From NCBI GenBank assembly GCA_036742455.1, contig DAINQU010000013.1, forward strand, positions 26,863-90,862: 64,000 nucleotides of DNA, written 5' to 3'. A model generated the notes under the pieces. That model made no database searches and was not told the DNA's origin. It worked only from the letters and a program-made list of their open reading frames with translations. A program made the position numbers and the translations under genes. Below, in pieces: positions 1 to 9,575 of this stretch; position 1 is the first letter of the stretch, and the number at the start of each line of letters is the position of its first letter. Origin of the DNA: CAIKZZ01 sp036742455 (lineage in GTDB: Bacteria > Pseudomonadota > Gammaproteobacteria > Steroidobacterales > Steroidobacteraceae).

Positions 1-731
1 TCGAATTCGAGCGCATTCGCGGCCGCTTCCATCCGCTCGCCCAAACGACCGGCGACTTCTTGATCGCGTCCCTCTAAGACGCGCAACACCGACTGCACGT
101 CCTCCGCGTAATCGCTTTGACTGACGTGACCGACGCAAGGGCCCGAGCAACGCTTGATCTGGTACTGCAAGCACGCCCGCGAACGGTTCTGAAAGTACGT
201 GTCATCGCATTGCCGGACTCGAAACAGCTTCTGCAACTGCGACAGTGTCTCGCGGACGGCGACGGAATTCGGATAGGGTCCAAAGAAGCGACCGGGCCCC
301 CGCCGACTGCCGCGATAAAAACTCAGCCGCGGGAAGGTCTGCTGCGTGGACAGATGAATGTACGGAAAACTCTTGTCGTCCTTCAGCAGCACGTTGTAGT
401 GCGGCCGATGCTTCTTGATGAGGTTGCACTCGAGGATGAGCGCTTCCGTCTCCGAATCCGTCACCGTGACTTCGATGCCGGCGATCTGACGAACGAGCGC
501 CACCACCTTGGGCTGTATGACATCCGCGCGGAAGTAACTGGCCACGCGTGAGCGCAAGTTGGCCGCTTTGCCGACGTAGATGATCGCACCGGCCGCATCG
601 AGCATGCGATAGACGCCCGGTCGTGCTGGCAACGCCGCGACGTAGGTTTTCGGATCGAAGGTCTCCGGCGCGCGCTCCTCGAGGGCGAGGCCTACAGGGG
701 CATCAACGGCGGCCGGTTCGTTCGTTTCCAT
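1..731 (-). CDS. uvrC: UvrABC excinuclease subunit C, N-terminal part (gene runs off the window start)
   Basis: UvrC makes both incisions around a lesion during nucleotide excision repair, after UvrA and UvrB have located the damage. The visible 243 codons hold the GIY-YIG nuclease domain: GVY at residues 39-41 and IYVGKA from residue 51, which makes the 3' incision. This is followed by the conserved run ETEALILECNLIKKHRPHYN and a Cys-containing stretch around RACLQYQIKRCSGPC. Family members are about 600 residues, so the UVR motif, the C-terminal endonuclease half and the HhH motifs lie outside the window. The ATG at 731 puts the GIY-YIG motif close to the N-terminus. The gene diverges from rluE across about 73 bases. 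Confidence 0.93.
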   Translation of the reverse strand, partial: METNEPAAVDAPVGLALEERAPETFDPKTYVAALPARPGVYRMLDAAGAIIYVGKAANLRSRVASYFRADVIQPKVVALVRQIAGIEVTVTDSETEALILECNLIKKHRPHYNVLLKDDKSFPYIHLSTQQTFPRLSFYRGSRRGPGRFFGPYPNSVAVRETLSQLQKLFRVRQCDDTYFQNRSRACLQYQIKRCSGPCVGHVSQSDYAEDVQSVLRVLEGRDQEVAGRLGERMEAAANALEF

Positions 732-804
732 ACGCGGATTGTTTGGGGTGCGCGGCACGACTGCAAGTGCCGCGTGCAGGCCCTACTTGCGCTACTCTGC
801 CGCC

Positions 805-1491
805 ATGCGACTGCTGCTCTTCAACAAACCCTACGGCGTCCTGACGCGCTTCTCGCCGCAAGACGATCGACCCATCCTCGCCGATCATCTGCGGGCACCC
901 GACTTTCATCCCGCCGGCCGCCTCGACCACGACAGCGAGGGGCTCTTGCTGTTGACCGATGACGGTCGATTGCAAGCGCGCATCACGGATCCGCGCCACG
1001 CGGTGGAAAAAGTGTATTGGGCGCAGGTGGACGGCCTCGTGACCGCCGACGCGGTCGGCAAACTCGAGCACGGCGTGCTGCTCAACGACGGCATTACCCG
1101 CCCGGCGCGTGCGCGGCGCCTTGTCCCGGAACCGACGCTGTGGCCGCGCGATCCGCCGATACGCTATCGGGCGCAGTTGCCCACCGATTGGCTCGAACTG
1201 GAGATCCGCGAAGGACGGAACCGCCAAGTGCGGCGCATGACGGCGGCCGTGGGTCTGCCGACCTTGCGCCTGGTGCGCGTGCGGATCGGTCCCTTTACCC
1301 TCGACGGCTTGCCGCCGGGCGCCCATCGCGAAGCGACGCCCGCCGAACTGCGCGCCTTCGTGGCGCGCCTCGATGCGCCTAGCGGCGGGTCTGCCAGCGC
1401 GAGATCCGCATCGCCACTTCGAGGGCCTGCTCGTAATTCAAACGCGGGTCGACCGTCGACAAATAGGCCCGCGCGAGGTCCTCGTCGCTGA
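805..1491 (+). CDS. rluE: 23S rRNA pseudouridine synthase, RluE type
   Basis: The product is a small pseudouridine synthase of the RsuA/RluB/RluE group; RluE modifies U2457 of 23S rRNA. The protein of 229 residues starts directly with the strand MRLLLFNKPYGV. The catalytic motif GRLDHDSEGLLLLTDDG places the active-site Asp at residue 41, and NRQVRRMTAAVG is the late conserved motif. The ATG at 805 is chosen because homologs begin at this strand and have no S4 domain before it; the frame is open for 22 codons further upstream. The last 37 or so codons overlap the 3' end of the convergent DAHP synthase gene and give a low-complexity Arg/Pro/Ser tail with no family counterpart. The exact RNA target is inferred. 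Confidence 0.85.
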   Translation: MRLLLFNKPYGVLTRFSPQDDRPILADHLRAPDFHPAGRLDHDSEGLLLLTDDGRLQARITDPRHAVEKVYWAQVDGLVTADAVGKLEHGVLLNDGITRPARARRLVPEPTLWPRDPPIRYRAQLPTDWLELEIREGRNRQVRRMTAAVGLPTLRLVRVRIGPFTLDGLPPGAHREATPAELRAFVARLDAPSGGSASARSASPLRGPARNSNAGRPSTNRPARGPRR

Positions 1492-2734
1492 GTCCACGGG
1501 CACCGCCCGTGCACTCGGTGACGTTGTCGCCGGTCATTTCCAGGTGCACGCCGCCCAGGACCGAGCCCATCTCCGCGTGAATGCGGAACGACGCTTCAAT
1601 CTCGGCCAAAATATTGTCGAAGCGGCGCGTCTTCACGCCCGTCTTCGTGCTTTCGGTGTTGCCGTGCATCGCATCGCAAATCCACACGACGTTCGCGCCG
1701 CACGCGCGGATGCCGTCGATCAACCCCGGCAACTTCTCCTCCACCGACTTCGCCCCGAGGCGATGGATCAGCGACAGACGCCCGGGGATGTTCTCGGGGT
1801 TGAGCGCATGGCACAGCTCGCGCAAGTACGCCGCGTCGGTGGTCGGACCGACCTTCACAGCGACCGGATTGGCGATTCCACGGAAGTATTCAATGTGACC
1901 ATCGTCCAACCCGCGCGTCCGCTCGCCGATCCACGGCAAGTGGGTCGACAGGTTGTACCAGGCCCCGCAACGCTGGATGAAACGCGTCTGCGCTTGCTCG
2001 TAGTGCAAGTGCAAGCCCTCGTGACTCGCATAGAAATCGATGCGCTGGGTATCGGCCATCGGTCGGCCGGTCGAGTGCTCGAAGAACGTCAGCGAATCGG
2101 CCAGCGAGTCGGTGATCTTCCGGTATTCCTCATACAGCGGTGAGTGCTGCATAAAGTCGAGGTCCCAGTACTCGGGATGGTGCAAATCGGTAAACCCGCC
2201 GTCGACCAGCGATCGCACGAAATTCAACGTCAGCGCCGCGCGCTCGTAACCGCGCAGCAGCAGCTCCGGGTCCGGCTCGCGGGAGGCCGCGTCGAAGGGC
2301 GCGCGATTGACGATGTCACCGCGGTAGCACGGCAGCGTGACGCCGTCGCGGGTCTCGGTATCGGCCGACCGCGGCTTGGCGTATTGGCCGGCGATGCGTC
2401 CCAAGCGGACGACCGGTCGCTTCAAGCCGTGCGTGAGCACGAGGCTCATCTGCAACAAAATCTTCAGCTGGCTGACGATGCGGTCCGAGGAGCAGGCGTC
2501 CAAGGACTCGGCGCAATCACCGCCCTGCAGGATAAACGCCTCGCCCCGGCTCGCTTGCGCCAAGCGCGCCCGCAGCGCATCCACTTCCCACGACACGACG
2601 AGCGGCGGGAGCTTCGCCAGAGCCGAGACGGTGCGGTTGAGTGCCACGGGATCTCGATAGGTCGGCTGCTGAAGGGTCTTCTTCTGCTGCCACGAGTCCG
2701 GTGTCCAAGAGGAGTGTTGCGTTGCGTTAGCCAT
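1379..2734 (-). CDS. Class II 3-deoxy-7-phosphoheptulonate (DAHP) synthase
   Basis: The enzyme condenses phosphoenolpyruvate and erythrose 4-phosphate, the first step of the shikimate pathway to aromatic amino acids. At 451 residues it has the plant/mycobacterial class II length, not the roughly 350 of class I enzymes. Class II hallmarks are visible: FILQGGDCAES with the metal-ligand Cys at 74, the run VRLGRIAGQYAKPRS, DFMQHSPLYEEYR, and the C-terminal GARGLSDEDLARAYLSTVDP. The ATG at 2734 gives the usual N-terminus (WTPDSWQQK). The gene appears monocistronic. Its 3' end overlaps the tail of rluE on the other strand by 113 bases. Class II enzymes are called AroG in mycobacteria; no symbol is assigned here because naming differs between groups. 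Confidence 0.93.
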   Translation of the reverse strand: MANATQHSSWTPDSWQQKKTLQQPTYRDPVALNRTVSALAKLPPLVVSWEVDALRARLAQASRGEAFILQGGDCAESLDACSSDRIVSQLKILLQMSLVLTHGLKRPVVRLGRIAGQYAKPRSADTETRDGVTLPCYRGDIVNRAPFDAASREPDPELLLRGYERAALTLNFVRSLVDGGFTDLHHPEYWDLDFMQHSPLYEEYRKITDSLADSLTFFEHSTGRPMADTQRIDFYASHEGLHLHYEQAQTRFIQRCGAWYNLSTHLPWIGERTRGLDDGHIEYFRGIANPVAVKVGPTTDAAYLRELCHALNPENIPGRLSLIHRLGAKSVEEKLPGLIDGIRACGANVVWICDAMHGNTESTKTGVKTRRFDNILAEIEASFRIHAEMGSVLGGVHLEMTGDNVTECTGGARGLSDEDLARAYLSTVDPRLNYEQALEVAMRISRWQTRR

Positions 2735-2795
2735 AGCCGACTAGCATAGCATCGGGGTTTGTCCTATTGCACCGCACCAGACACGCTTTTCCGCC

Positions 2796-5700
2796 CTAGT
2801 GGCGCCGCAGCGCCGCCACGGCCGCCGCCTCCACGGTCGCGAGGCGTTTGGCCGACACCGGCACCCGCGTCCGCAGGTCCTGCGCAAACAGCTGCACCGC
2901 GTACTCCTCCAAGAGCCAGCGCCATTCGGCGAGGAGCGCGGGATCCGCGCCCGCGGCCTGCGCCTTCGCCGCCGCCGCCGCGTAGCGTTGCCGCGCCTGC
3001 AAATACTCGTACTGGGCATCGGCCACCGCGCCGCGCATGCCCGGCAGCTTGGCGATCCGCCGACGCAGGGCCTTCAGATAGCGGCCGATGCCGTCCAGCC
3101 ACGGGTCGGGGATGTCGCGGACAAACCCTTCAAAGACGAGCGTACTCAGTTGCGCCTTCAGATCGTCGACGATGGCGCCGTCGCAGCCGTCCGGAACGCG
3201 CGCGAGGTCCGTGCGGGCCGCGCGATAGTCCGTCAACCAGAGCTTCACGTGCTGGGCGAGCCGTTCCGCGTCGGTGACAACCGTCGGGCGGCCGCGTTCC
3301 AAGGCCGCCGAGTAGTCGGCCAGCATGCGCGGCAAGACCGAGCCTTCCGGGGCGCAGGCGCGGCGCACCGCGCGCTCGGCAATGTCCCGGGCGAGCCCCT
3401 TGGCGGCGCCGATCCCCTGATGCAAGAGCATGAGGTCGCGGTCGGCAAGCACGAGCTTCTCGGCGTGCCGCACGGGGCCGGCTAAGGCGAGCACCCAGAG
3501 GCGCACCATCCCGCTCCACAAGCCGCGCTCGGCCACCGCCGGATCCGCGACCAGCGTCGAGGCGACATGCGTGCCGGCGTCGATGAGCGTGGGATGCAAT
3601 TCGAGGCGCACGCCTTGACGGACCACCTCGACGCCGGCGGGAATCACCCCGAAGTCAAAGGTGCGGATATCGTCCCGCTCCCACGGGTTGCCCGGGCCGC
3701 TCGCGACGGGGGCTAACGGCGCTGCGCTCGCGCCGACCCGTCGGGCCTCACGGCGCACGACGCTGAGCTCGCGACTCTCGACGACCACCTGCCCCGCGCT
3801 GTCCATGACGCGCAAATTCAGGCGCAGGTACGGTTCCAACGCGACGGACGCGACCGCCTCGAACGGGATCGTTTCCCCCGCCAAGCGGGTCAACGCCTCG
3901 GCCACGGCCGCATCAAAGGCCTGGCCGCGCTGCGCCTCAAGCAGGGCCAGCGCCTTCGCGGCCGCGTCCGGGGCCGGCACCAACAAACGGCGCATGGGCT
4001 TAGGCAGCCCCCGTACGATGGCGGTCACCTTATCGGCCAACCACGCCGGTATCCCCCAGCCCAGCTCGCCGTCGGTGAGGCGCGGGACCAAGGCCTCCGG
4101 CACGATCACCGTCGCGCCGTCGTCGGCGACCAGGGGGTCGAACCGATAACTGACCGGCAACCGATTACCGGCCAAGGAGAGGTGCAGCGGGTACGTCGAC
4201 CGATCCAGCGGCCGCGCGCCGGGCTGGCGCAGATCGTTGTCGGTCAAGAGCAAGGCGTCGCCATCGCGCGCGCCGGGATCGCGACGCCAGCGCTCGAAGG
4301 CCGCCACGGAATGCACGGTCTCCGGCAGACGACTGGCGTACAACGCCGCCTCCTCCGGTTCGTCGAGCAGCACCGTGTGCTGGCGTAACGCTGCCTCCTC
4401 GGCCCGCAGCCGTTCCTTCACGCCGCGGTTGCGGCCGAGTGCACGACAGCGGATCCGGCTGCGCCCGTGCACCAACGCCTCCCGTACAAACACGTCGCGC
4501 GCCTCAATGGGCGCGACATTGCCGTAGTTGGCGCGGCGGCCGCTGGCGAGCGGCAAGCCCCACAAGGTGACGGATTCGCGGCAAGCGACGATCCCGCGCG
4601 ACTCGTCCCACTCCGGCTCCGTGTACTCACGCTTCACGAGATGCCGGGCCACGTGTTCTATCCACGCCGGCTCGACCGACGCGACGAGGCGTGCGTAGAC
4701 GCGCTGCGTCTCGACGACGCTGGCGGCGACGATCCAGCGCGGCGACTTGTTACGCAACGGCGTGCCCGGCGCGATCAAGAAACGGCGCCCACGCGGACCG
4801 AGGTAGTCCCCTTTCTCGGTCTTGACCCCGACGTTGCCGAGCAGTCCGGCGAGGATGGCGCGGTGCAAGGCATCCGGATCGCCCGCCTCGGTCGCGATCG
4901 GCCACTGCATCTCGGTGGCGATCGTCCGCAATTGACCTTCCAACTCCTCCCACTCCCGCATGCGGGCCGCGGAGAGAAAGCGCTCCGCGCACCAGCGTCG
5001 CACGGCGTTGCGCGAGCGCGCGTTGCGCTCCTCGCGGTACCGGCCCCACAACTGCAAGAGGGTCATGAAGTCCGATTTCGGGTCGGCGCCTTCGGCGTGC
5101 ACCGCATCGGCCTTTTCCTGGCGATCGGACGGCCGCTCCCGCGGGTCTTGGATGGACAGTCCGGCGGCTAGCACAAGCAACTCCGCGAGCGCTCCACCGC
5201 GGTGGGCCGCGACCAACATGCGCCCGAGCCTTGGGTCCACCGGGAAGCGCGCCACCGTGCGGCCGATCTCGGTCACCCGACCCTGCTCGTCCACCGCTTC
5301 CAACTCTTCGAGCAGCCGATAGCCGTCGTTGATGAGGCGCGTGTCCGGCGGATCGATGAACGGGAAATCGACCGGGCTGCCCAGACCCAAGACCTCCATC
5401 TGCAGAATGACGCTCGCAAGGTTGGTGCGCAGCACCTCCGGCGGCGTGAACGCCTCGCGCAGCTCAAAATCGGACTCCGCGTAGAGACGGATGCACAAGC
5501 CCGGCCCGGTGCGCCCGCACCGACCGCGGCGTTGATTGGCGCTGGCCTGCGAGACGGGCTCAATGGGCAAGCGCAAGATCTTGGTGCGTGGGCTGTAGCG
5601 CGACAGGCGCGCGAGCCCCGAATCGATGACCGCGCGGATCCCCGGTACGGTCAGGCTCGTCTCCGCCACGTTCGTCGACAACACGACCCGCCGACCGCCG

Positions 5701-6575
5701 CGACGGTCGAAAATCCGTTGCTGATCCGACCAGGCGAGCCGCGAATAGAGCGGCAATACCGCCAGCTTCGGCCCGAAGGCTTGCTCGATGGCCTCGGCGG
5801 CCTCGCGGATCTCGCGCTCGCCGGGTAGGAACACCAGCACATCGCCCCGACCGATCTCGCCGCGCTCCGCCGTGATCTCCTCCAAGGCCCGAACGATGCC
5901 GGCATTGAGTCCCGGATCGAAGCGATCGTCGTCGTCGGCATCGAGCGGCCGATACCGCGTCTCCACCGGGTAGCTGCGTCCCGAGACTTCAACGATCGGC
6001 GCGTCCCCGAAATACGTCGAGAAGCGCTCCGTATCAATGGTGGCCGAGGTCACGACCAGGGTGAGGTCGCGCCGCCGCGCCAGGATGCGCTTCAGGCACC
6101 CGAGGAGAAAATCGATGTTGAGACTGCGCTCGTGCGCCTCATCGACGATGATCGCGTCGTAGCGCCGCAGCAGCGGATCGTGACGGGCTTCGGCGAGCAA
6201 AATGCCGTCGGTCATCACCTTGATGGCGGTGTCGCGCGAGGTGCCGTCGCTGAAGCGTATTTTGTGGCCGACAAACCGCGGTGGAGCGCCGGGCAACTCC
6301 GCTTCGAGCCGCGCGGCGACCGCTCGGGCCGCAATCCGCCGAGGCTGGGTGTGTCCGATGATGCCCCGCCGCAAGACGCCCGCTTCCAGCAGCATCTTCG
6401 GCAATTGGGTGGTTTTGCCCGACCCCGTCTCACCGGCCACGATCACCACTTGCGAGCGCGCCAAGGCCGCAAGGATGTCCTCGCGCCGGGCACTGACCGG
6501 CAGATCGGTCGGATAGGTGATCGGCGGCAGTACCCGTTGCGCGGGCAACGGCGTCGATGGGGGCGGCGCCGTCAC
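2796..6575 (-). CDS. hrpA: ATP-dependent RNA helicase HrpA (DEAH box)
   Basis: This is a large DEAH-box helicase of 1259 residues, close to the 1300 of E. coli HrpA, a family linked to rescue of stalled ribosomes on mRNA. Visible motifs are Walker A GETGSGKTTQ (from residue 48), DEAHERSLN (from 145), SATIDTERF, the motif V/VI segments TNVAETSLTVPGI and QRRGRCGRTGPG, then the HA2/OB region and a long HrpA-specific C-terminal half. The start is set at GTG 6575, two bases after the mazG stop. The frame stays open upstream inside mazG, but that part is out-of-frame Arg-rich sequence. The N-terminal extension seen in E. coli is shorter here. It is the last gene of a nudL-mazG-hrpA transcription unit. 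Confidence 0.92.
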   Translation of the reverse strand: MTAPPPSTPLPAQRVLPPITYPTDLPVSARREDILAALARSQVVIVAGETGSGKTTQLPKMLLEAGVLRRGIIGHTQPRRIAARAVAARLEAELPGAPPRFVGHKIRFSDGTSRDTAIKVMTDGILLAEARHDPLLRRYDAIIVDEAHERSLNIDFLLGCLKRILARRRDLTLVVTSATIDTERFSTYFGDAPIVEVSGRSYPVETRYRPLDADDDDRFDPGLNAGIVRALEEITAERGEIGRGDVLVFLPGEREIREAAEAIEQAFGPKLAVLPLYSRLAWSDQQRIFDRRGGRRVVLSTNVAETSLTVPGIRAVIDSGLARLSRYSPRTKILRLPIEPVSQASANQRRGRCGRTGPGLCIRLYAESDFELREAFTPPEVLRTNLASVILQMEVLGLGSPVDFPFIDPPDTRLINDGYRLLEELEAVDEQGRVTEIGRTVARFPVDPRLGRMLVAAHRGGALAELLVLAAGLSIQDPRERPSDRQEKADAVHAEGADPKSDFMTLLQLWGRYREERNARSRNAVRRWCAERFLSAARMREWEELEGQLRTIATEMQWPIATEAGDPDALHRAILAGLLGNVGVKTEKGDYLGPRGRRFLIAPGTPLRNKSPRWIVAASVVETQRVYARLVASVEPAWIEHVARHLVKREYTEPEWDESRGIVACRESVTLWGLPLASGRRANYGNVAPIEARDVFVREALVHGRSRIRCRALGRNRGVKERLRAEEAALRQHTVLLDEPEEAALYASRLPETVHSVAAFERWRRDPGARDGDALLLTDNDLRQPGARPLDRSTYPLHLSLAGNRLPVSYRFDPLVADDGATVIVPEALVPRLTDGELGWGIPAWLADKVTAIVRGLPKPMRRLLVPAPDAAAKALALLEAQRGQAFDAAVAEALTRLAGETIPFEAVASVALEPYLRLNLRVMDSAGQVVVESRELSVVRREARRVGASAAPLAPVASGPGNPWERDDIRTFDFGVIPAGVEVVRQGVRLELHPTLIDAGTHVASTLVADPAVAERGLWSGMVRLWVLALAGPVRHAEKLVLADRDLMLLHQGIGAAKGLARDIAERAVRRACAPEGSVLPRMLADYSAALERGRPTVVTDAERLAQHVKLWLTDYRAARTDLARVPDGCDGAIVDDLKAQLSTLVFEGFVRDIPDPWLDGIGRYLKALRRRIAKLPGMRGAVADAQYEYLQARQRYAAAAAKAQAAGADPALLAEWRWLLEEYAVQLFAQDLRTRVPVSAKRLATVEAAAVAALRRH

Positions 6576-6577
6576 GC

Positions 6578-7348
6578 TCAGCTCGCGTCGGCGTCGTGCT
6601 GCTTGGCGCGCTGCCAGGCGGCTTCCAGCGCAGCGAGGTCCGCCCCCGCATGGGCACGGTGATGTGCCTCCACGGCGTGGAAGCGACGCGTGAAGCGCCC
6701 GTTCGCGGCCCGCAAAGCGGCTTCCGGATCCAGATCGAGGTGCCGGGCAAGATTGGCGAGGGCGAGCAAGACGTCGCCGAACTCGGCTTCCACCGCCGCC
6801 CGATCCGCGCCCTGCAAGGCCTCGTCCAGTTCCGCTAACTCCTCGTTCACTTTCGCGCGCGGACCGGTTGCGTCCGGCCAATCAAAGCCGATCCGCGCCG
6901 CCCGCTTGCCGAGTTTGACCGCCCGTGTGAGCGCCGGCAGGCCGACCGGTACATCGTCGAGCAGACTCCCGCCCGTCGCACGGTCGCCCTTCTCCTGCGC
7001 TTTGATCTCCTCCCAGCGGCGCTGCTGCTCGTCGGCGCCGCTCACCGACTCCTCGCCAAACACGTGCGGATGGCGGCGGACCATTTTGTCGGCGATCCCG
7101 TCGACGACAGCGGCAAAGTCGAAGAGCCCTTGTTCCTCAGCCATCCTCGCGTGAAACACCACCTGCAGCAGCAGATCGCCGAGTTCCTCTTCGAGTCCGG
7201 CCATGTCGGCGCGGTCGATCGCGTCGGCCACTTCGTAGGCCTCTTCGAGCGTGTACGGCGCGATGGACGCAAACGTCTGCGCACAGTCCCACGGGCAGCC
7301 CGTCGCCGGGTCGCGCAATCGGGCCATGATGTCCAGTAACCGTCTCAT
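6578..7348 (-). CDS. mazG: Nucleoside triphosphate pyrophosphohydrolase MazG
   Basis: MazG hydrolyses (d)NTPs to the monophosphate and pyrophosphate and is tied to nucleotide-pool cleaning and stress responses. The 256 residues contain two MazG domains in tandem. The first carries LEEAYEVADAID and EEELGDLLLQVVFHARMA, giving the EExxE and ExxD magnesium ligands. The second carries EELAELDEAL and EAEFGDVLLALANLARH. The opening MRRLLDIMARLRDP and CPWDCAQTF are typical. The gene starts inside the nudL stop codon (ATGA overlap at 7345-7348) and ends two bases before hrpA, so translational coupling along the three genes is likely. Confidence 0.94.
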   Translation of the reverse strand: MRRLLDIMARLRDPATGCPWDCAQTFASIAPYTLEEAYEVADAIDRADMAGLEEELGDLLLQVVFHARMAEEQGLFDFAAVVDGIADKMVRRHPHVFGEESVSGADEQQRRWEEIKAQEKGDRATGGSLLDDVPVGLPALTRAVKLGKRAARIGFDWPDATGPRAKVNEELAELDEALQGADRAAVEAEFGDVLLALANLARHLDLDPEAALRAANGRFTRRFHAVEAHHRAHAGADLAALEAAWQRAKQHDADAS

Positions 7349-7992
7349 GCAGGGTCCGTCCAGAGTCCGAGCACACGCGCCAAGGACGCCAGCATGCCGG
7401 CCGTGGCCCCCCAGATGCGTCGATTGGCGTGGTACAGGTCGAAGAAACGCACGTGTTCACCGCCCATCGACCAATGCCGCGCATGGTAGCGCCTCGCATC
7501 GAGCGCCTTGTCGAGGGGCAGCTCGAACACCGAATCCACCTCGGACTGATCGATCCGCAGCTCCCCTTCGGGGCGGACCAACGCCACCACGGGGGTTACC
7601 CGGTACCCGGTCAGGATCAAATGGTCACCGAGATAGCCCAGAATCTCGACGCGCTCGCGCGCCAAGCCGATCTCTTCCTCGGCCTCGCGCAGGGCGGTAT
7701 CGGCCGGGTCGAGGTCGGTCGCCTCACAGCGGCCCCCGGGAAACGACACTTGGCCGGCGTGGTGCTTGAGCGCGGCAGAGCGTTGGGTCAGCAACACACT
7801 GAGGCCCTCCGGGCGGTCCAGGATCGGAATCAGCACGGCAGCAGGCGTCAGCTGCTCCGGGACGAGGTGCAGGTGCTGGAGGGTCTCGGACAGGGACAAC
7901 CCCCCGAGCGACAGGCGTGACTCGTCACCGGGCCGGGAGCCGTGCAAAGCCGTGCGCACGCGCGTGCGCAGCGCATCGACGGCGAGTGTCAT
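7345..7992 (-). CDS. nudL: Nudix hydrolase, CoA pyrophosphatase type (NudL/YeaB)
   Basis: This Nudix enzyme of 215 residues probably cleaves coenzyme A or its derivatives to 3',5'-ADP and phosphopantetheine. The Nudix box is GGRCEATDLDPADTALREAE followed by EEIGL. Just before it lies LLTQRSAALKHHAGQVSFPG, the CoA-hydrolase signature that separates this subfamily from other Nudix proteins. ATG 7992 is preferred over an in-frame start at 8082 because the upstream segment is unlike the family. The gene diverges from purB, whose GTG lies about 100 bases away. It overlaps mazG by four bases. The CoA substrate is inferred from the signature only. Confidence 0.85.
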   Translation of the reverse strand: MTLAVDALRTRVRTALHGSRPGDESRLSLGGLSLSETLQHLHLVPEQLTPAAVLIPILDRPEGLSVLLTQRSAALKHHAGQVSFPGGRCEATDLDPADTALREAEEEIGLARERVEILGYLGDHLILTGYRVTPVVALVRPEGELRIDQSEVDSVFELPLDKALDARRYHARHWSMGGEHVRFFDLYHANRRIWGATAGMLASLARVLGLWTDPA

Positions 7993-8095
7993 GGCAGACG
8001 CTCGCGCCGCGCGGCGGTCAAAATGGGGAGTCGGGTCAGGCTCATGCGCGCGGGATGGTAAACTGTCCGGGCATCCTACCACTTGGAAGATTACC

Positions 8096-9478
8096 GTGAC
8101 CGACCGCGCCGCCCGCCCATCGGGCTTAGACGCCCTCTCCCCTGTAGACGGCCGCTACGCCGAGCGAGTCCGCGACCTGCGTGACTTGTTCAGCGAAGCC
8201 GCCTTGATCCGCCATCGCGTGCGGGTGGAGGCCGAGTGGTTCCGCTTCCTCGCGCTGGACTTGCGAGTGCCGGAACTCGCTGGGCTCAACCCGGCGGTGC
8301 TAGCCACCGCGGCAGCCCTCGCCGCGGGCGCAGGCCCCGACGAAGCCGAGACCGTCAAGGCGACCGAGTCGAAGATCAATCACGACGTGAAGGCCGTTGA
8401 ATACTACGTTCGCGACCGCCTGAGCGCGGCCGGCGCGACCGCCGCGGAATTGGAGTTTGTGCACTTTGGTTGCACCTCCGAGGACATCAACAACCTCTCC
8501 TACGCCCTCATGCTGTCGCGCGCGCGCACCGAAGTGCTCGTCCCGGCGCTGGAGCGGGTGCGCGGCTGGTTGGTGGAGCGGGCGCACGCCGACGCGGCAG
8601 TCCCCATGCTGTCGCGCACGCACGGCCAAGCGGCCAGCCCCACGACCCTTGGCAAGGAGCTGGCAAACGTCGCCGATCGACTGCGCCGTGGCATGGAGAC
8701 CTTCGCCGCCGTCGCGCCGCTCGGCAAGATGAACGGTGCGGTGGGCAACTGGAACGCCCACCTGTCGGCCTATCCGGACATCGACTGGCGCGCGGCCGGC
8801 GCCCGCTTCGTCGAATCCTTGGGTCTTGCCTGGAACGAATACACCATCCAGATCGAGCCGCACGACTGGATCGCCGCCTATTGCGACGCGCTCGCGCGGA
8901 TCGACACGATCTTGATCGACTTTTCGCGCGACGTGTGGGGCTATGTCTCGATCGGCTACTTCCGCCAGCGCGTCGTCGCCGGCGAAGTGGGCAGTTCCAC
9001 CATGCCGCACAAGGTCAACCCGATCGACTTCGAGAACGCCGAAGGCAATCTCGGGATCGCCAACGCCCTGCTGCGCTTTTTCGCGGAAAAGCTGCCGGTG
9101 TCGCGCTGGCAGCGCGACCTCACCGATTCGACGGTGCTGCGCAACCTCGGTCCCGCGCTTGGCCACGCGCTGCTCGCGTTCAAGTCCTTGGAAAAAGGCC
9201 TCGGCCGCCTCGCCGCGGACCCGCAGCGCATGGCCGCGGATTTGGACATGAACTGGGAGGTGTTGGGCGAAGCGATCCAGACCGTCATGCGTCGCTACGG
9301 CGTGCCGAACGCCTACGAGCGCCTGAAGGACCTCACACGCGGTCAACGCGTCGATGGGGAGGCGTTGCGAGCCTTTGTGGCGACGTTGCCGTTGCCGGCC
9401 GACGTGCGCGAGCGCCTCTCGGCCCTCACGCCGGCGCGGTACATCGGCTTGGCCACGGACCTCGCGGGCGACATCTGA
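8096..9478 (+). CDS. purB: Adenylosuccinate lyase
   Basis: PurB catalyses two fumarate-releasing steps of purine synthesis: SAICAR to AICAR and adenylosuccinate to AMP. The 460 residues match E. coli PurB (456). The opening GLDALSPVDGRYAERV is diagnostic. The family signature loop is GSSTMPHKVNPIDFENAEGN, and the catalytic His region is LSRTHGQAASPTTLGKE. The start is GTG at 8096 with the Shine-Dalgarno GGAAGA at 8085-8090. The reading frame is open far upstream, but that part is antisense to nudL and has no family similarity. No operon partner is evident; the next gene starts about 100 bases downstream. Confidence 0.95.
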   Translation: MTDRAARPSGLDALSPVDGRYAERVRDLRDLFSEAALIRHRVRVEAEWFRFLALDLRVPELAGLNPAVLATAAALAAGAGPDEAETVKATESKINHDVKAVEYYVRDRLSAAGATAAELEFVHFGCTSEDINNLSYALMLSRARTEVLVPALERVRGWLVERAHADAAVPMLSRTHGQAASPTTLGKELANVADRLRRGMETFAAVAPLGKMNGAVGNWNAHLSAYPDIDWRAAGARFVESLGLAWNEYTIQIEPHDWIAAYCDALARIDTILIDFSRDVWGYVSIGYFRQRVVAGEVGSSTMPHKVNPIDFENAEGNLGIANALLRFFAEKLPVSRWQRDLTDSTVLRNLGPALGHALLAFKSLEKGLGRLAADPQRMAADLDMNWEVLGEAIQTVMRRYGVPNAYERLKDLTRGQRVDGEALRAFVATLPLPADVRERLSALTPARYIGLATDLAGDI

Positions 9479-9575
9479 GCGCACCCGCCGGAACCGTGAC
9501 CCAGTCCGCAGGACAGCGCGGCGAACCCGGCTAGTCTGGGCACCCCCGTATTTGGGGGGTGCCACGGATACCGGA

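Noticed and set aside
1373..2143. A long plus-strand frame opposite the DAHP synthase gene
   Set aside because: Antisense frames stay open here because of the high GC content. The Arg/Val/His-rich product has no family features and the minus-strand gene is certain.
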